Assembly (NCBI RefSeq): GCF_030506205.2
Contig: NC_133340.1
Location: 23,039,593-23,103,592, forward strand
Reading direction: 5' to 3'
DNA length: 64,000 bases
Source of the DNA: Paramisgurnus dabryanus
Taxonomy: Eukaryota; Chordata; Actinopteri; Cypriniformes; Cobitidae
The position numbers and the translations under genes are program-made. Under the pieces are notes generated by a model. The model ran no database searches and had not been told where the DNA came from. It saw only the letters and a list, made by a program, of their open reading frames with translations. This document shows positions 11,474 to 24,480 of this stretch, one piece after another (position 1 is the first letter of the stretch; each line of letters opens with the position of its first letter).

Positions 11474-12689
11474 CATAGTGTCTCTAGTTTATAATATGAA
11501 TCATCCTTTAAATCTGAGAGCAGCTTCACTCCTGAATCACCTAGATTATTAAAAACCAGATTCAGATCTCTCAGATGTGATGGGTTTGATTTCAGAGCTG
11601 AAGCCAAAGCTGCACAACCTTCATCTGTGACACCACAACCATACAACCTGTAGAGAACAACAACACACACTGAACTCTCTTACTTTAATACACATCACAT
11701 TAATTCAGATTTAAAGTCTCTGAAAAAATAAACAAATCACCCATCAATGGTGCTTATCAATGCTTCTTTAAATGTGTTTAAATTAATGAATGAAATCAAA
11801 AGACAGCTCAGCTTTAAATAAATGATTGTTTTGTTTGTTTTATATACAAAAACAGAGAAACTCAGAGGAAACGCTGCAAAAAAAAAAAATGTTATTAAAA
11901 AATATCAGTAAAGAATCACTGAAGACAAATGTGATGATATAAACCCACAAAAGTCATCTGTTAAAGATGTGATGAAACTCATTTATGATCTTACTTCAGT
12001 TTCTCCAGTTTACAGTTTGGATTCTTCAGTACATCAGAGATCAGCTTCACTCCTGAATCTCTTAGATTATTCATAGACAGATTCAGATCTCTCAGATGTG
12101 ATGGGTTTGATCTCAGAGCTGAAGCCAAAGCTGCACAACCTTCATCTGTGACACCACAATCACTCAACCTGTAGAGAAGAATAACACACACTGAACTCTC
12201 TCACTTTACTACACATCAAATAAGTTCAGATTTAAAGTCTCTGAAAAAAGCTAAATCACCCATCAATGGTGCTTATCAATGTTTCTTTAAATTTGGTTAA
12301 ATTAATGAATTAAATCAAAAGACAGCTCAGCTTTAAATAAATGATTGTTGTGTTTGTTTATATATAAAAAAGAGAGACACTGAGAGGAAACACTGTAAAA
12401 ATCAAAACTGTGTTATTAAATAATATCAGTAAAGAATCACTGAAGACAAATGTCTTGATATAAACCCACAAAAGTCATCTGTTAAAGATGTGATGAAACT
12501 CAATTATGATCTTACCTCAGTTTCTCCAGTTTACAGTTTGGATTCTTCAGTCCATCTGAGAGCAGTTTTACTCCTGAATCTCTTAGTTTATTATGAGACA
12601 GATTCAGATCTCTCAGAGATGAAGATTTTGAAGTTAGTACTGAAGTCAGACCAGAACAGCTTTTCTCTGACAGTTCACAATGAGTAATA
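11474..12689 (-). repeat. Three tandem LRR exon units
   Basis: Three 174-base exons recur with a period of about 521 bases, and flanking intron sequence is also repeated (for example caaaagacagctcagcttta near 11,797 and 12,318). Residues CGVTDEGCAALASAL and SNPSHLRDLNL are shared by the last two. This shows growth by exon-plus-intron duplication. Confidence 0.9.
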
Positions 12690-15600
12690 CTGAGAATGAC
12701 AAAATATTAGAGATAGAATTTAAATCCACAAAATACAGAAAAAAACACGCACGCAAGCACACACACACACACACACTTAATGATGGCACCCATTATGACT
12801 TACTCGGCTGATCTTGATGCTTCAACCACAGGCAGCAGCTTCTGAAGAACTTCATCTGATGTCATGTGATCTTTGTGGTCTTTGTTGATGTCTCTGTTTA
12901 TGTAATTACTCAACTCAAACACATCTAACTGCTCTGATGTCAGCAAAATGAAAAGCACTGCTGACCACTGAGAAGAGGAGAGTTTCTTGTTTAAAAGATT
13001 TCCAGACTGTATATACTTCTGGACTTCTTTCACAAGAGACTGATCACCCAGTTCATTTAAAGAGTGAAACAGATTGATGGATTTATCTGGTTTGGGAATT
13101 ATTTTTATTCTGATTTTAATGTAATCAACAGTTTTCTCTTTGCTCCAGGAGATTTTCTCTTTGTGTTTCAGAAGATCCTGCAGAAGTTTCTGATTGGACT
13201 CCAGTGAGAGACCCAGAAGAAATCTGAGAAAAAGATCCAGATGTCCATTCTCACTCTGTAGAGATTTATCCACAGCTCTCTGATGCAGATCTGATATTGT
13301 CTCACATGTGAACTCCTTTGGATATTTTGACGGTAAATATTCATTGAGTAGATCCCTCTTATATAACAGGAATGAATACAGCACATAAAGAGCTGCTAGA
13401 TGTTCCTGAATGCTCAGATGAACAAAGCTGTAGACTTTCCCCTGATACAAACCAAACTCCTCTCTGAAGATCTGAGTACACAATCCTGAGTAAACTGATG
13501 CTTCTGATACATCAATGCCACAATCTCTCAGGTCTTCATCATAGAAGATCAGATTGCCTTTCACAAGATGCTCAAAAGCCAGTTTCCCCAGTTTAAAGAT
13601 CATCTCTTCATCTTTCACTTTCTTCTCATAGTCCTTCTGATGTTTAATGTTTGTCTGAATGATCAGGAAGTGTGTGTACATTTCAGTGAGAGTCTTGGGG
13701 ATCTCTTGACTCTCTGCTTCATTCAACATTCTCTCTAAAACAGTGACTGAAATCCAGCAGAAGACTGGGATGTGACACATGATGTAGAGACTCCTGGATG
13801 ACTTCAGGTGTGAGATGATTCGATCAGACAGACTCTCATCACTGATTCTCTTCCTGAAGTATTCCTCCTTCTGTGGATCACTGAAGCCTCGTACCTCTGT
13901 GACTCGATCAACACACTCAGAGGGGATGAGATCAGCTGCTGCTGGTCTGGAGGTGATCCAGATGAGAGCAGAGGGAAACAGATGCCCCTTGATGAGGTTT
14001 GTCAGCATCACGTCCACTGAGGTTGATTCACTTACATCACACAACCTGACACTGCTGTGAAAATCCAGAGACAGACGACACTCATCCAAACCATCAAAGA
14101 TGAACAACACTTTATATTCATCACTGAAGATTTCCATTTCTTTTGTTTGTGGGAAGAAAAGATGAAGAAGATCTAAAAGACTGAGTGTTTTGTTCTTCAT
14201 CAAATTGATCTCTCTGAAAGGAAGTGGAAATATGAGGTGGACGTCCTGATTCTCTTTCTCTTCAGCCCAGTCCAGAATGAACTTCTGTACAGAGACTGTT
14301 TTTCCAATGCCAGCCACTCCCTTTGTCAGCACACTTCTGATGTGTTTGTCTTGTTCAGGTAAATGTTTAAAGATGTCATTACATTTGATTGGTTTCTCCT
14401 CTGTTGTTGTTCTTCTGGATTGTGTCTCAATCTGTCTCACCTCATGTTCATTATTGAGCTCTCCACTTTCACTCTCTGTGATGTAAAGCTCTGTGTAGAT
14501 CTCATTCAGTAGTGTTGGGTTTCCCTGCATTGATGTTCCTTCACACAAACACTGAAACTTCTTCTGTAGATTTGACCTTAATGTGTTCAAGACTTCAGCA
14601 CATTTAGGGTCAGGGCTGTTAAAAGAACAAAAGAGTTAAAAAGGTAACTGTACCGAGATATAAAGAGCAAAATTTTATAAAGAAACAGTTTGTAATTGTA
14701 AATGTGAGCTTATTGTAAATTCCTACAATTTACAATCCCCCCTGCTTTTATGACATTTTAGGTCTCCAAACTACTGGACTATTAGATATATGTTACACAT
14801 TTGTTTTTTCTTTATTTCTTTCTTTATATATTTAATGCACTGTGTTTATCAGGTTCTTTGAATTATTTCATGGATAAATATTTTAAGGCTGCTATTAATT
14901 CTTTCGCCACCACTGACGAGTTATCTCATCAATTGCGAGAAAATGCTTCCATGCCAATGACGGGTTTTTCCGCAATCCATGTTTTAGGTGTATTACGGTA
15001 GAGAAGGCTCTTGCGCATCTCCTAAATGAGTTACGGTACTTGCAGGTGAGTAATCAAAACTACAGAAACATTTGGCGCGAGAGGGAAGTCATAGAATCAT
15101 AGAAAATATAGATTGTAATTTCATATAAATGAAGAGGTATACAGTTAAACAGGCACTGGAGGTGTTAATAGACTCGGACTCCGATCACTCATGTTTTGAT
15201 CATTTTGAATCGGACCGTGAACGGGACAAACTCTGAGGGGGATGACTTTACAGACATACAAAGTTTCACGTCTGTGTCCCAAAGTTCTAGTCATGTTGTT
15301 GATAGCCCAATAACCCTTCATTCTGAACGAAGACGAAGTGCCCTGGTGTCTCAATGTGTGGATACTGATAGTTCAGAGTCAGACAGCGATACGTCAGACA
15401 CTTCATGAAGCAATTTAATACCAAGGTCTTGTTCTACCTTCCCACGTGCCAGAGTGAATAAAGGTAAGACAAAATAAGACAATGTTTAAAACTTTTTTTC
15501 TTGTTGCATTTAACGTTTATATATAACATGTTTGTGTTTGTGCACGCTACAGCTGCACGCTAAATCGCATAGTGGTAAATAGCCATCACCTGCTTTCAGA

Positions 15601-17323
15601 TAAAGCGGCATTTACTACACAAAGCAGCAGTTCACTGACAAGCTGGGCAATTTTGCATGCATGTTTGTGAGTGCCATTGCATGCTTGTGTGCGTGTGTGT
15701 GTGTGTTTGTTTATTTGTGTGTGTGTGTGTGTGTGTACCTGGTAATTATCACGTTGTGGGGACCAATTGTCCCCACAAAGATAGGAATACCAGTGTTTTT
15801 GTGACCTTGTGGGGACATTTTGTTGTTCCCATGAGGAAACAAGCTTATAAATCAAACAGAATGATGTTTCTTGAAAATCTAAGGTACAAGAAAGGTTTTT
15901 GTGATGGTTGGGGTTAGGGAATGGGGCAGGTAAGGGAAATAGAATATACAGTTTGTATGGTATAAAATGCATTACGTCTATGGAATGTCCCCACAAAACA
16001 TGGAAACCAGAATGTGTGTGTGTGTGTGTGTGTGTGTCACTGTTACAGTAATTTTAATTATTCATATAATTATTTACAGGTAGAACACAGCAACAAGGCA
16101 GATGGTTTGGACTAAACAAGGGCTTCAGTGAACCATCAAGCTGAAGCTCCTGAACCTGTTAGCCATGGGTGGCAAGAGTCAAACTGGCAGCCAAAAAACT
16201 TTCCCTTCCTCTCATCCTGGGCCTCTGAGTGATGCTGCTGCTCTTGAATCAGAAGAACCTAAAGACTTTATTGATTTGTTCATTTCTGATGTACTCATAA
16301 AATATGGAGATTTCTTCACTTCAGTGATAATACAGCGAGGTCAGCCAATGACACTGACAGGCTATACAAAGTCCGGCCTGTCTTGGATCAACTCGTGTCG
16401 AAATTCCGTGAAATGTATCAGCTTAACACAAAGGGTGCACATAAGGGTTTGCGAAGGGTGGCCTCGTTGTACTACAAAATTTGTTGTGTCCCTTTACATT
16501 CTGGGAATTGTAATGCAGTTTATTTATTTTAGTATATGTATTTTGCTTAAAAATGCACTCCCATTTTTCTCAGTTTTTTGTCCAAAATGTTACGTTTTTA
16601 ATGAAACCCACTTTCATTCAAGTGGTGATTTCAAATGAACGCATGAAGACAGAAAAGGTTTATTTTTTTTTTTAAGCAGAGGCTTAGTTCTTTATTTTGA
16701 TGTTTATATATTCATTGCAGAAAATATTCTAAGGGCCATCAAAGTTGACCAACGACAGTCTTGATGTAATTCACTTTACTGTACCTAAAATCTGAACCTT
16801 TCTCTTGAATAGGTGGAAGATTCAATGACTGGTCACTGTTGGGTTCTGGTGACTCTAATATTTGATGTTTGTTGAGACTCCTGAAAACATTCAAGAAAAA
16901 AAATAAAAAAAGTGATAACTGACTGAAATATTTCAATGTCATTATTATTCTTTCAAATGAATTATCTTAAATATAAAATTGTTTGTGTAAACATGTCCTA
17001 GTATAATACACAAAACCCTCACGAACACTAGTTTTGGTTCCAGGACAAATGATTACCCTTTAAATATGATTGAATAAGGTCAACATGTTTGGTGTATCAT
17101 TTACCCAAAGTCAAGATCATTGTGTTCCTGTAACCCAAGTGGAGGCTCCATAGACCGGTCACTCTTCATGGACACACAGCTGGGGTCTGATCCGTTCATC
17201 TGGACTGGACTGTGACGAAACATGAAGAGAAACTACAATGATACAATGCTTTTTCCTCAATTGTTATTAGAATAAAATCTATTGCAGGTCCAGACCTTTT
17301 ATCACACACGCACACACACGCAC

Positions 17324-17356
<33 letters not shown>

Positions 17357-17694
17357 GCTAAATAGCATTAAAAGTGATTCACAATACCCTCACACGAGTT
17401 TTGATTCCAAAACAAATAATAATTTTAATATGATTGAATAAGGTCAACATGTTTGGTGTAGCATTTACCCAAAGTCAAGTTTATTGTGTTCCTGTAACCC
17501 AAGTGGAAGCTCCATAGACCGGTCGCTCTTCATGGACACACAGCTGGGGTCTGATCCGTTCATCTGGACTGGACTGTGACAAAACATGAAGAGAAACTAC
17601 AATGATACAATGCTTTTTCCTCAATTCTTATTAGAATAAAATCTATTGCAGGTCCAGACTTTTATCACACGCGCACACACACACACAACCGCAT

Positions 17695-17760
<66 letters not shown>

Positions 17761-17958
17761 CTAAATAGCATTAAAAGTGATTCACAATACCCTCAAACGA
17801 ATAATGATTTAAATCTGATTGAATAAGGTCAACATGTTTGGTGTATCATTTACCCAAAGTCAAGATCATTGTGTTCCTGTAACCCAAGTGGAGGCTCCAT
17901 AGATCGGTCACTCTTCATGGACACACAGCTGGGGTCTGATCTCTCCATCTGTACTTGA
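11474..17958 (-). CDS. Fish NLR receptor (FISNA-NACHT-LRR), 5' end not found
   Basis: Minus-strand exons in order: 17958-17854, 17573-17469, 17209-17105, 16880-16785, 14615-12804, 12689-12516, 12168-11995 and 11647-11474. All have AG-GT borders, and every internal junction keeps the frame. The first four encode short Ser/Pro-rich repeats around DPSCVSMKSDRSMEPPL, typical of teleost NLR N-termini. The large exon starts PDPKCAEVLNTLRSNLQ (FISNA) and continues into NACHT with Walker A GVAGIGKT (14,297-14,320) and Walker B LFIFDGLDE (about 14,080-14,110). Each 58-residue LRR exon holds two ribonuclease-inhibitor-type repeats. Frames are open throughout, so the gene looks functional. It is predicted to be a cytosolic immune sensor or regulator related to the NLRC3/NLRP12-like fish expansion. 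No start exon and no B30.2 exon were identified. Confidence 0.85.
12804..14615 (-). CDS. NLR exon: FISNA + NACHT ATPase
   Basis: A single 1,812-base exon with an acceptor ttttaacag at its 5' end and donor gtaagt at its 3' end. FISNA occupies roughly the first 75 residues. Walker A is near residue 100, Walker B near residue 170, and winged-helix/HD2-type sequence extends to the end. No stop or frameshift interrupts it. Confidence 0.92.
14895..16640 (+). mobile_element. piggyBac transposon relic
   Basis: It begins at TTAA (14895) with ttctttcgcc and the subterminal palindrome also seen at 1229. A transposase N-terminus starts at 15129 (MKRYTVKQALEVLIDSDSD), rich in Asp/Ser, and soon meets a stop. 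Further on, 16,100-16,500 encodes a core-like piece with the frame containing RLYKVRPVLDQLV. Frameshifts, stops and an internal microsatellite-linked repeat show that it is dead. It sits in the intron between NLR exons 4 and 5. The right terminus is unclear. Confidence 0.8.
15690..16036. repeat. (GT)n-flanked fish repeat
   Basis: A roughly 270-base unit containing gttgtggggaccaattgtcc and an inverted-like tggaatgtccccacaaaac is bounded on both sides by GT tracts. It interrupts the piggyBac relic. Confidence 0.7.
17088..17958 (-). repeat. Three tandem NLR N-terminal exon units
   Basis: Three 105-base exons (17105-17209, 17469-17573, 17854-17958) repeat with periods of 364 and 385 bases together with their introns. 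The introns hold (CA)n tracts near 17,310-17,356 and 17,665-17,758. The first two exons are nearly identical in protein sequence. A fourth, more diverged 96-base exon lies at 16785-16880. Confidence 0.92.
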
Positions 17959-17964
17959 CTATGA

Positions 17965-18540
17965 CAAAACATGAAGAGAAAATGTGACAAAGATAGTGTA
18001 ATAATGATAGACTATATAAGAAAGAATGTCCTGTCTTTTAACTAATTTAATTGCTGATTTTCTCTTATAATAAATTTTGTTCAATGACAAAGATTCAGCT
18101 CATAACAGTGACGATGGGTCAATGCACAACACTTCATGATTGCTATGAGAAAACAATACAATAAGTGCATAAACGTGACCATTTCTGTGAAATTCAGGTT
18201 AAAGTCTCATAATATAACATAATGAGATTACAAGCATCGAAGTTTGATTTCACATTGATTTCAATCTTTGATAATAAATATTTAAGAAATCAAGGTTATA
18301 TGTGTTCACAGAATGTTCTTTACATAATGTAGGATAATTTTATGTAGTAAACAGTTAATCACAAACAGTAAAAAAAAAACTACAGGTTTTTATAGTCACA
18401 AACAGCAGTGGACTATTTTAAATTGAAATAAAAACTTCCTCCTATTTAGTTGGTGGAAAATGACCATATCTCATCACCAGCATTTATAATAACTTTAATT
18501 ATTGATGAGATTACAACAGAAAATACATTTTTACTGATTT
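17965..18540. other. No gene recognised
   Basis: AT-rich sequence upstream of the most 5' NLR exon found. The missing NLR start exon could lie here or further upstream; I could not identify one. Confidence 0.4.
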
Positions 18541-18544
18541 AGAT

Positions 18545-20240
18545 GGATATTGGGGATGTTTAAAGCTGTCCAAAATAAATTTTATGATGTGGATGATATT
18601 CAACCTAATGATTCAATAGTGATTATGTCACGCGAGGTGGAATATGCTATAAGTAAATTGCCTCAAAATAAAGCTAGTGGACTAGATAATATTTCTGCTG
18701 AACATCTAAAATATGGAAGTAACTAGCGGTCTGTTTTACTGGCCTTTTGATTCATGGCGTGTTACCAGAGTCAATGTTGTTGGTTCTGTTAGTCCCAGTT
18801 ATTAAGAACAAAGCTGTTATGGTAGGCAACTTAGATAATTATAGACCCACAGCTCTAGCTAGTATCCTGTCTAAAGTGTTGGAAAAAATCTTGCTGGATA
18901 GGTTAAATGTGTTTATTAAATCTAAAGACAACCAGTTTGGATTTAAGGCTAAACATAGTACTGATCTCTGCATTTATGCGTTAAAGGAAATTGTAACTTT
19001 AATGCATAAATGCATTAACTTGTGGCGGTTCTAGACAAATTTCTCTAGGGGGGCCAAGGAGGGGCCAGTGTTTTACCAGAGGGGCACATAAAAAAAATGG
19101 CAAGAAATTATATTTAAAGATTGTAGGGGTGGTTACAGGGATTAGTTTTAGATAGGACTAGGCCTTGGTTTAATTAGGAAATATAACTAGTTTAAACATA
19201 CATGATATATTACTTGTGTGCATTTTGAAGCAAAAGAAAGGACACTGGTGTATTTTAAGAAATGGCATTGCAAGTTGTTTTCAGTTTGGACAGCTCTTAC
19301 ATTTATTTTTGTCTAGGATTAGTCTAATCCCTTTCTGGGAAACTGCCCCATAAACTTTATTTTAATTTTAATATTTTAACAATCATATAAATATTTATTT
19401 AATACAAGAGTGGGTGCCGGTGCAAAAGGGGAGTAATGATGTGAGACAAGGGGGGATTTTGTCCCCAATTTTATTCAATCTTTACATCGATGATCTATAT
19501 CAGAATGTTTGAATGCCTATAAAACTGGGTGTATGATTGGGAATATGTGTGTGAATCATATTATGTATGCAGATGATCTTGTGGCGTTTAGTCCTAGCAG
19601 TGCTGGTCTTCAACAGCTTTTAAATATGTGTTGTGAGTATGGTCTTAAACATGATATTTTATATAATCCTGATAAGAGTGTGGTTATGATCTGTAGAACT
19701 AAGGAGGATAAAAGTATAACATTTCCAGTCTTTAAGCTGTCTAATAAGAGTCTTACTGTATCTGTGAAAGTAAAACACCTTGGTCATTTTATCACAGAAC
19801 ACATGACAGATGATGAGGATATAGAAAGACAACAGCGTATGATGTATGCAGGCGAATACACTTTTATGTAAGTTTAGTTTCTGTTCAGATGAGGTGAAGG
19901 TGTCTCTTTTTAAAGCATTTTGCACTACACTTTATACTGCTCACCTGTGGTTCAACTATAGAACATTAAGTTTACAGAAGCTGCAGGTAGCGTATAATGA
20001 TGCTATGAGAATTTTACTTTAGAGACCTAGATGGCATAGTGCGAGTGAAATGTTTGTGAGTGTTAGAGTAATTACTTTAAAAGCACTGTTACGAAATCTC
20101 ATGTATAGATTTATCTGCCGGCTAAATGATTCTGATAATGAGATTATTGTAGGTCTTTCTAATATAGATGTGAGTACTACACGATATCATTCAAAGCTTT
20201 GGAGACATTGGTATTGTTGTATTTTGTAGCTATTTATTGT
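18545..20240 (+). pseudogene. Non-LTR retrotransposon reverse transcriptase relic
   Basis: Pieces in different frames give KLPQNKASGLDNISAEHLK (fingers), NYRPTALASILSKVLE, FGFKAKHSTD, VRQGGILSPILFNLY, and the active-site YADD at about 19,564, followed by a thumb-like region. Frameshifts, stops and a short TIR repeat (19,126-19,350) break it. It is of the jockey/CR1 type common in fish and distinct from the L2 copy at 61 kb. Confidence 0.85.
19126..19350. mobile_element. Short TIR repeat (ggggcggttt family) inside the LINE
   Basis: The ends are ggggtggttacaggg and ctgggaaactgcccc. The interior matches 4536-4773 and 54,565-54,796, with the ggactaggcctt block. Confidence 0.7.
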
Positions 20241-21530
20241 GTGGGTTGTTTATCTTGTCTTAATGTCTTAGTATTTTTTTGTTTTATCTGGACCCTGAGT
20301 CTGTAATCAGAACTCAAAATACAGGCTGTTATCTAAACTAAACATTTTACATTTTGTTTTTAACTTTAGTGATTGCATGACTTTATACACAAATATTCAT
20401 ACCTCAGGTGTTAATGTAAATTAGTACGAGGAGACGGAAACACCCACTGAATCGCGATGAATGTGGAAACCTGTACCAGATATACTCTGATCTACCATCT
20501 GGAATAAACAAAAATGTAAAGAGCAATAAGAATGAAACAAAATAAGATATGTACCAGTAGGAACAGTTAAGAACATACATAAAGAGATCATCAGATACGT
20601 GTCTCGCCATTACAGTTTCGGATACGTTGACGCACTTCAACATACTCCACACTCACCTGTGTTAAAATGAGTTATCCTGTCTTGAACCACGCGTACATGT
20701 TTGCGCACGCTTTTAAAACGTTAAAATCATTTAAACGAGTATTTGTGTACTAATGTACGCTGTTCTAAAATGGCGACGCCAGTCTTGAACACAAGTTGTT
20801 TTTCTTGTTTTTTAACTTCGATGGCTTGCACACAAGTTTACTTTCACCTGGACTTTAGGCGTTCCCGGGGCGTGTTCAGAGCTTCTGATTGGTTGAAACT
20901 GGTGAACCTGCTATCTATTGATCTGATTGGCCCTATTCCTAAAGGCCACCCCCAACTGATACTGAAACCTAGTTGGCGTTTCTTTTTTGATTTTTAAAAA
21001 TAATTTAAAAGACTATGGGGTGCTTTCCCTGACAGGGATTATCTTAAGACAGAACTAGCCCTGCAAAAAAAAAAATAGACACCATTACAGAAATTCCCTT
21101 ACTTGACTATGACTATGAGAAGAGTTTGCAAAGTACCTGCTGTAAATTAACAAATAAACCTAAACCTGTTAAATTAATATTTAATTAGGAGATAAGCTAT
21201 CATTTTGACAAATGGCTTAAATACACTGTATACACAAAACCATATCCTCACTGCTGCGGCAGGCCATCTTTTGTCCCATATTTCAGAGTGAGAAAGTTTG
21301 CAATCCTAAATATAATTTTCCGCGTGAATGTGATTCTCACATTCATATGTGATGTTATTTAATGTGACTGGTAAAATAGCAAAGAGCAGATGATAATAAA
21401 GATGTGAGAGTTAACTCATTACTTTATTGAGGAGGTGTCCTTCTGGTCAGCCATGCCATTATTCATTTCAATTTTCAGTGTTCACGCATGATGGAAAAGC
21501 CATTTTTTCACCAGCCAATACTCTAGTTTA
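20241..21530. other. Intergenic; no supported gene
   Basis: A GC-richer patch at 20,660-20,990 and a minus-strand donor-like gtgagtg near 20,655 could mark an upstream promoter or 5' UTR exon of the NLR gene, but no coding start is convincing. A fragment of the ggggcggttt repeat lies near 21,030-21,060. Confidence 0.35.
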
Positions 21531-21534
21531 TAGC

Positions 21535-21700
21535 TGAATGGTGTATACGGCTAGTCAGATTCTATAATAAGTCTTGATTTTATTTACAAATAGAAATAAA
21601 GTGCCCTCATATTATTAATGAATTGTTAGAGGTTTTTATGGTCTTTTTAAACTTTCAGGAGTTCTTACTAAAATCTGAACTCATTTATCTTTAGTGTTTT
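21535..21700 (-). pseudogene. NLR 3'-end relic
   Basis: It is similar to 10,640-10,800, including cggctagtcag, attgttagaggttttatgg-type and ctgaactcat blocks. No LRR or NACHT coding sequence accompanies it, so only the 3' end of a second NLR copy remains. Confidence 0.5.
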
Positions 21701-22925
21701 TTATTGCAAAGAACGTACAGAACACAGAGTAGTAAACATACATTGTCACAACCACATAAACAAGAAGACATAACCCAATAAATAAAATACATAAAAATAC
21801 AAAGGAAATTAAAGCTGCAAGCAGCGATGGAAGGGCCCTCTCACGTCGAGCATGTCTGACCAAACAAGATGATGATCTAATTAAATTTCTATGAGCAGTA
21901 AATCACAGTGTAAAACCTGACATTTCCTGCTGTCGGCAGGTGGCACTATGACTGTATGTGAATAATTCCATGTTGATGTGTTCAGGCCAGGACACTTATC
22001 AAACATGTGAAGCACGGGTCAGATTATAAGCCTGAGTTAGAACAACTTCCTGTTTTAGGCCCGAAAAGCCAAAATCTGGCAGGCCGCCACGGACACACCC
22101 TTCAACAAAGTCAAGATCTCAGCAATTTAGCATCACAAAGGCCTTTAGATGACACAGACCAAATATGGTTTTGATCTAATGAAATCTGTAGGAGGAGTTT
22201 GTTAAAGTATGAAGCCTAGAAAGGGCATAATTTGCACCCAAATTACAGAGAAAATTCAAAATGTCTGACTTTCTGTGGGGTTTAGAGCTCGGCTCAAAGA
22301 GACTTATTGTAGGTCTTGGGGTGATACAGGATCCTACCATATTTTGTACCTGTTAAACGTAGCGGGGAGCTGCTCTCTTGAATTTTTGTAGGTGATGCTA
22401 TAGAGGCATTTTACACCCCCATTTCTGAAGCCTATATATCAAATGAAAATTTTTCTCCCAATTTGACATGTGTGCAAAGTTTCATGACTTTTCGCGCATG
22501 TTTAAGCCCTCAAAAATGTGATTCATTCCACCATACTTTGTCACGCCACCATGGACACGCCCCTTAATGAAAAGTCAAGATCTTCACTATTAATCAACAT
22601 AACAGGCCTTAAGATTAGAGTGACCAAATATGTTAATATGGTTAAATCTCTAAGAGCAGTGAATCACAGCGTAAAACATCATATTTCCTGCTGCCTCTAG
22701 GTGGCGCTATAATTGTAGTTGAATATTGGCATGGAAATGTGTTCAGGCCAGGACACTTATCAAATATGTGAAGCGTGGGTCAGATTGGATATTGTAAGCC
22801 TGAGTTAGAACAACATCCTGTTTCATGGCGAAAACGCCAAAATTTGGCAGGCCACCACGGACACACCCTCAAACAAAAAGATCACTGCAATTTAACATCG
22901 CAAAGGCCTTTAGATGAGACTGACC

Positions 22926-24220
22926 CAGTGCTGGACTGGTAATCTGGCATACCGGGCAAATGCCCGGTGGGCCGACGTCCTTGGGGGCCGGTGAATATAA
23001 TATGATATTTTTTCCATATTTTCCATACTGACACTGGGCTGGTCCAATCATCTCTTAACAAGCTCCACCCCTCTGTTTCTTGTGTCAGATGGACAGAGCG
23101 ATGATCTGACACAAGATACAGAGGGCGAGTATCATACAGACGTATCATACATCTTACACTATTTTTGTCTGAACAGCCCATAACACTCGTACATCGCGCA
23201 ATGCAGCCCGTTGCTTTCTTTCTTTGTTTTAATTTAATTCATTAATGGCGCTAAAAGGCGCGGTGGCAATGTACTGCATTTTTTTTAAATTAGTGTAAGA
23301 TGTTTTTTTTTTTGGAGAGACCGGCCCAGGAGACACCTAATCAGCAGCCCATTGGTTCTTTTTTATTTGACATTTGGCTATCCCAATCACAACAAAATTG
23401 CAAAATGACAGTGATTACACTGCAATAAAATACAGTGTGGGCACAATTATTAGGTAGCTACATCAAACTTTTGATCACAGTTTTTACGAAAAACATATTT
23501 ACTAATTCCAAACCAAATTAATCTTAATTACTACCATTCATTTTGTAAATAAGGCATTTATAAGTAATACATTATTGCTAATGATGTCTGGCTGGAGAAA
23601 AAAAACACCTATTCAAGTGTGCAGAATTATTAGGCACATTTTCTTTTACATTTAAAATTAGCTAAAAAAAATGTTTATTACACAAACTGGAAATTCATTA
23701 TTTAATATCCATAAGAAAGATGCCATGCATGGAAATTGCAAAATTGAGGTTTGATCATTATACAAGAAATCCTGATTCGGGCAGCAAGGGCATAAAATAG
23801 GATGAAAGGAAAAGATATACAAAATTAATGTTGGATATTAAAATTAATGTGTTTTGGAATTGGTAAAAGGTGTTCAGAAAAAAGTGATCAAAATATTCTG
23901 CACACACTGTAATGGGACTCGTGGCTCAAGGAAGACTGCGACTTCATTGTAACATTTATCAGGTGCCAGTGTTATCATAAGGTGTTCAGAATGGTTCGTT
24001 TAAACATTGTGCACTACCTGGCTAACACTATTATTTTTAAAACCTACAAAGCCTTTTACAGCGCTTACATTTTTGTAATGTCACGTGTCAGCTCTTATAC
24101 TTTTCTACTTAATATTATATGGAGTTGGTAGTCAAGGTTGCACAAAGATTTGTGATCCTATGGAGTGGGCCGGTCTGGGCCAAAATGCCAGGGCCAATTT
24201 TTTGTCCCAGTCCAGCCCTG
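22926..24220. mobile_element. Non-autonomous hAT transposon
   Basis: The 8-base duplication gactgacc lies at 22,918-22,925 and 24,221-24,228. The inverted ends are cagtgctggactgg and ccagtccagccctg. There is no transposase frame. The interior holds a second TIR element. Confidence 0.9.
23431..23911. mobile_element. TA-flanked mariner-like MITE nested in the hAT
   Basis: The ends are tacagtgtgggcacaatta and aatattctgcacacactgta (inverted, imperfect). The internal repeat aattattaggca recurs near both ends. The TA at each edge fits Tc1/mariner-type integration. Confidence 0.75.
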
Positions 24221-24480
24221 GACTGACCAAATATGATGATGATCTTGTTAAAGTACAAAGCCTGGAAAAGCCCAAATTTGCACAGAAATCACAGCGAAAA
24301 TTCTAAATGTCCGACTTCCTGTGGGGTTTAGAGCTTGGTTTCAATGGAGTTTTTGTAGGTCTTGAGGTGATAGATGACCCTCCCAAATTTTTCAAAGCGG
24401 GAGGGCTGTAGGTGGTGCTATCAAGTCATTTCTACACACCCACTTCTGACGCCTTTACCACATGTACATTTTTTTAAAGA

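Larger units (their letters stand above)
21800..24480. repeat. Array of the cyprinid-type repeat, interrupted by a hAT
   Basis: Recurring blocks about 750 bases apart (agcagtaaatcacagtgtaa at about 21,895; agcagtgaatcacagcgtaa at about 22,645) show an internal tandem organisation. It is the same family as 1-1800. The array resumes after the hAT insertion at 24,229. Confidence 0.8.

Noticed and set aside
15586..15996. Minus-strand 136-codon frame
   Set aside because: It crosses a (GT)n-flanked repeat and a piggyBac relic; the His-Thr-rich part is microsatellite translation.
20404..20652. Minus-strand frame starting near a donor-like site as the NLR first exon
   Set aside because: The candidate splice phase does not match the next exon (two leftover bases needed, one supplied), and the residues are hydrophobic and unlike NLR starts.
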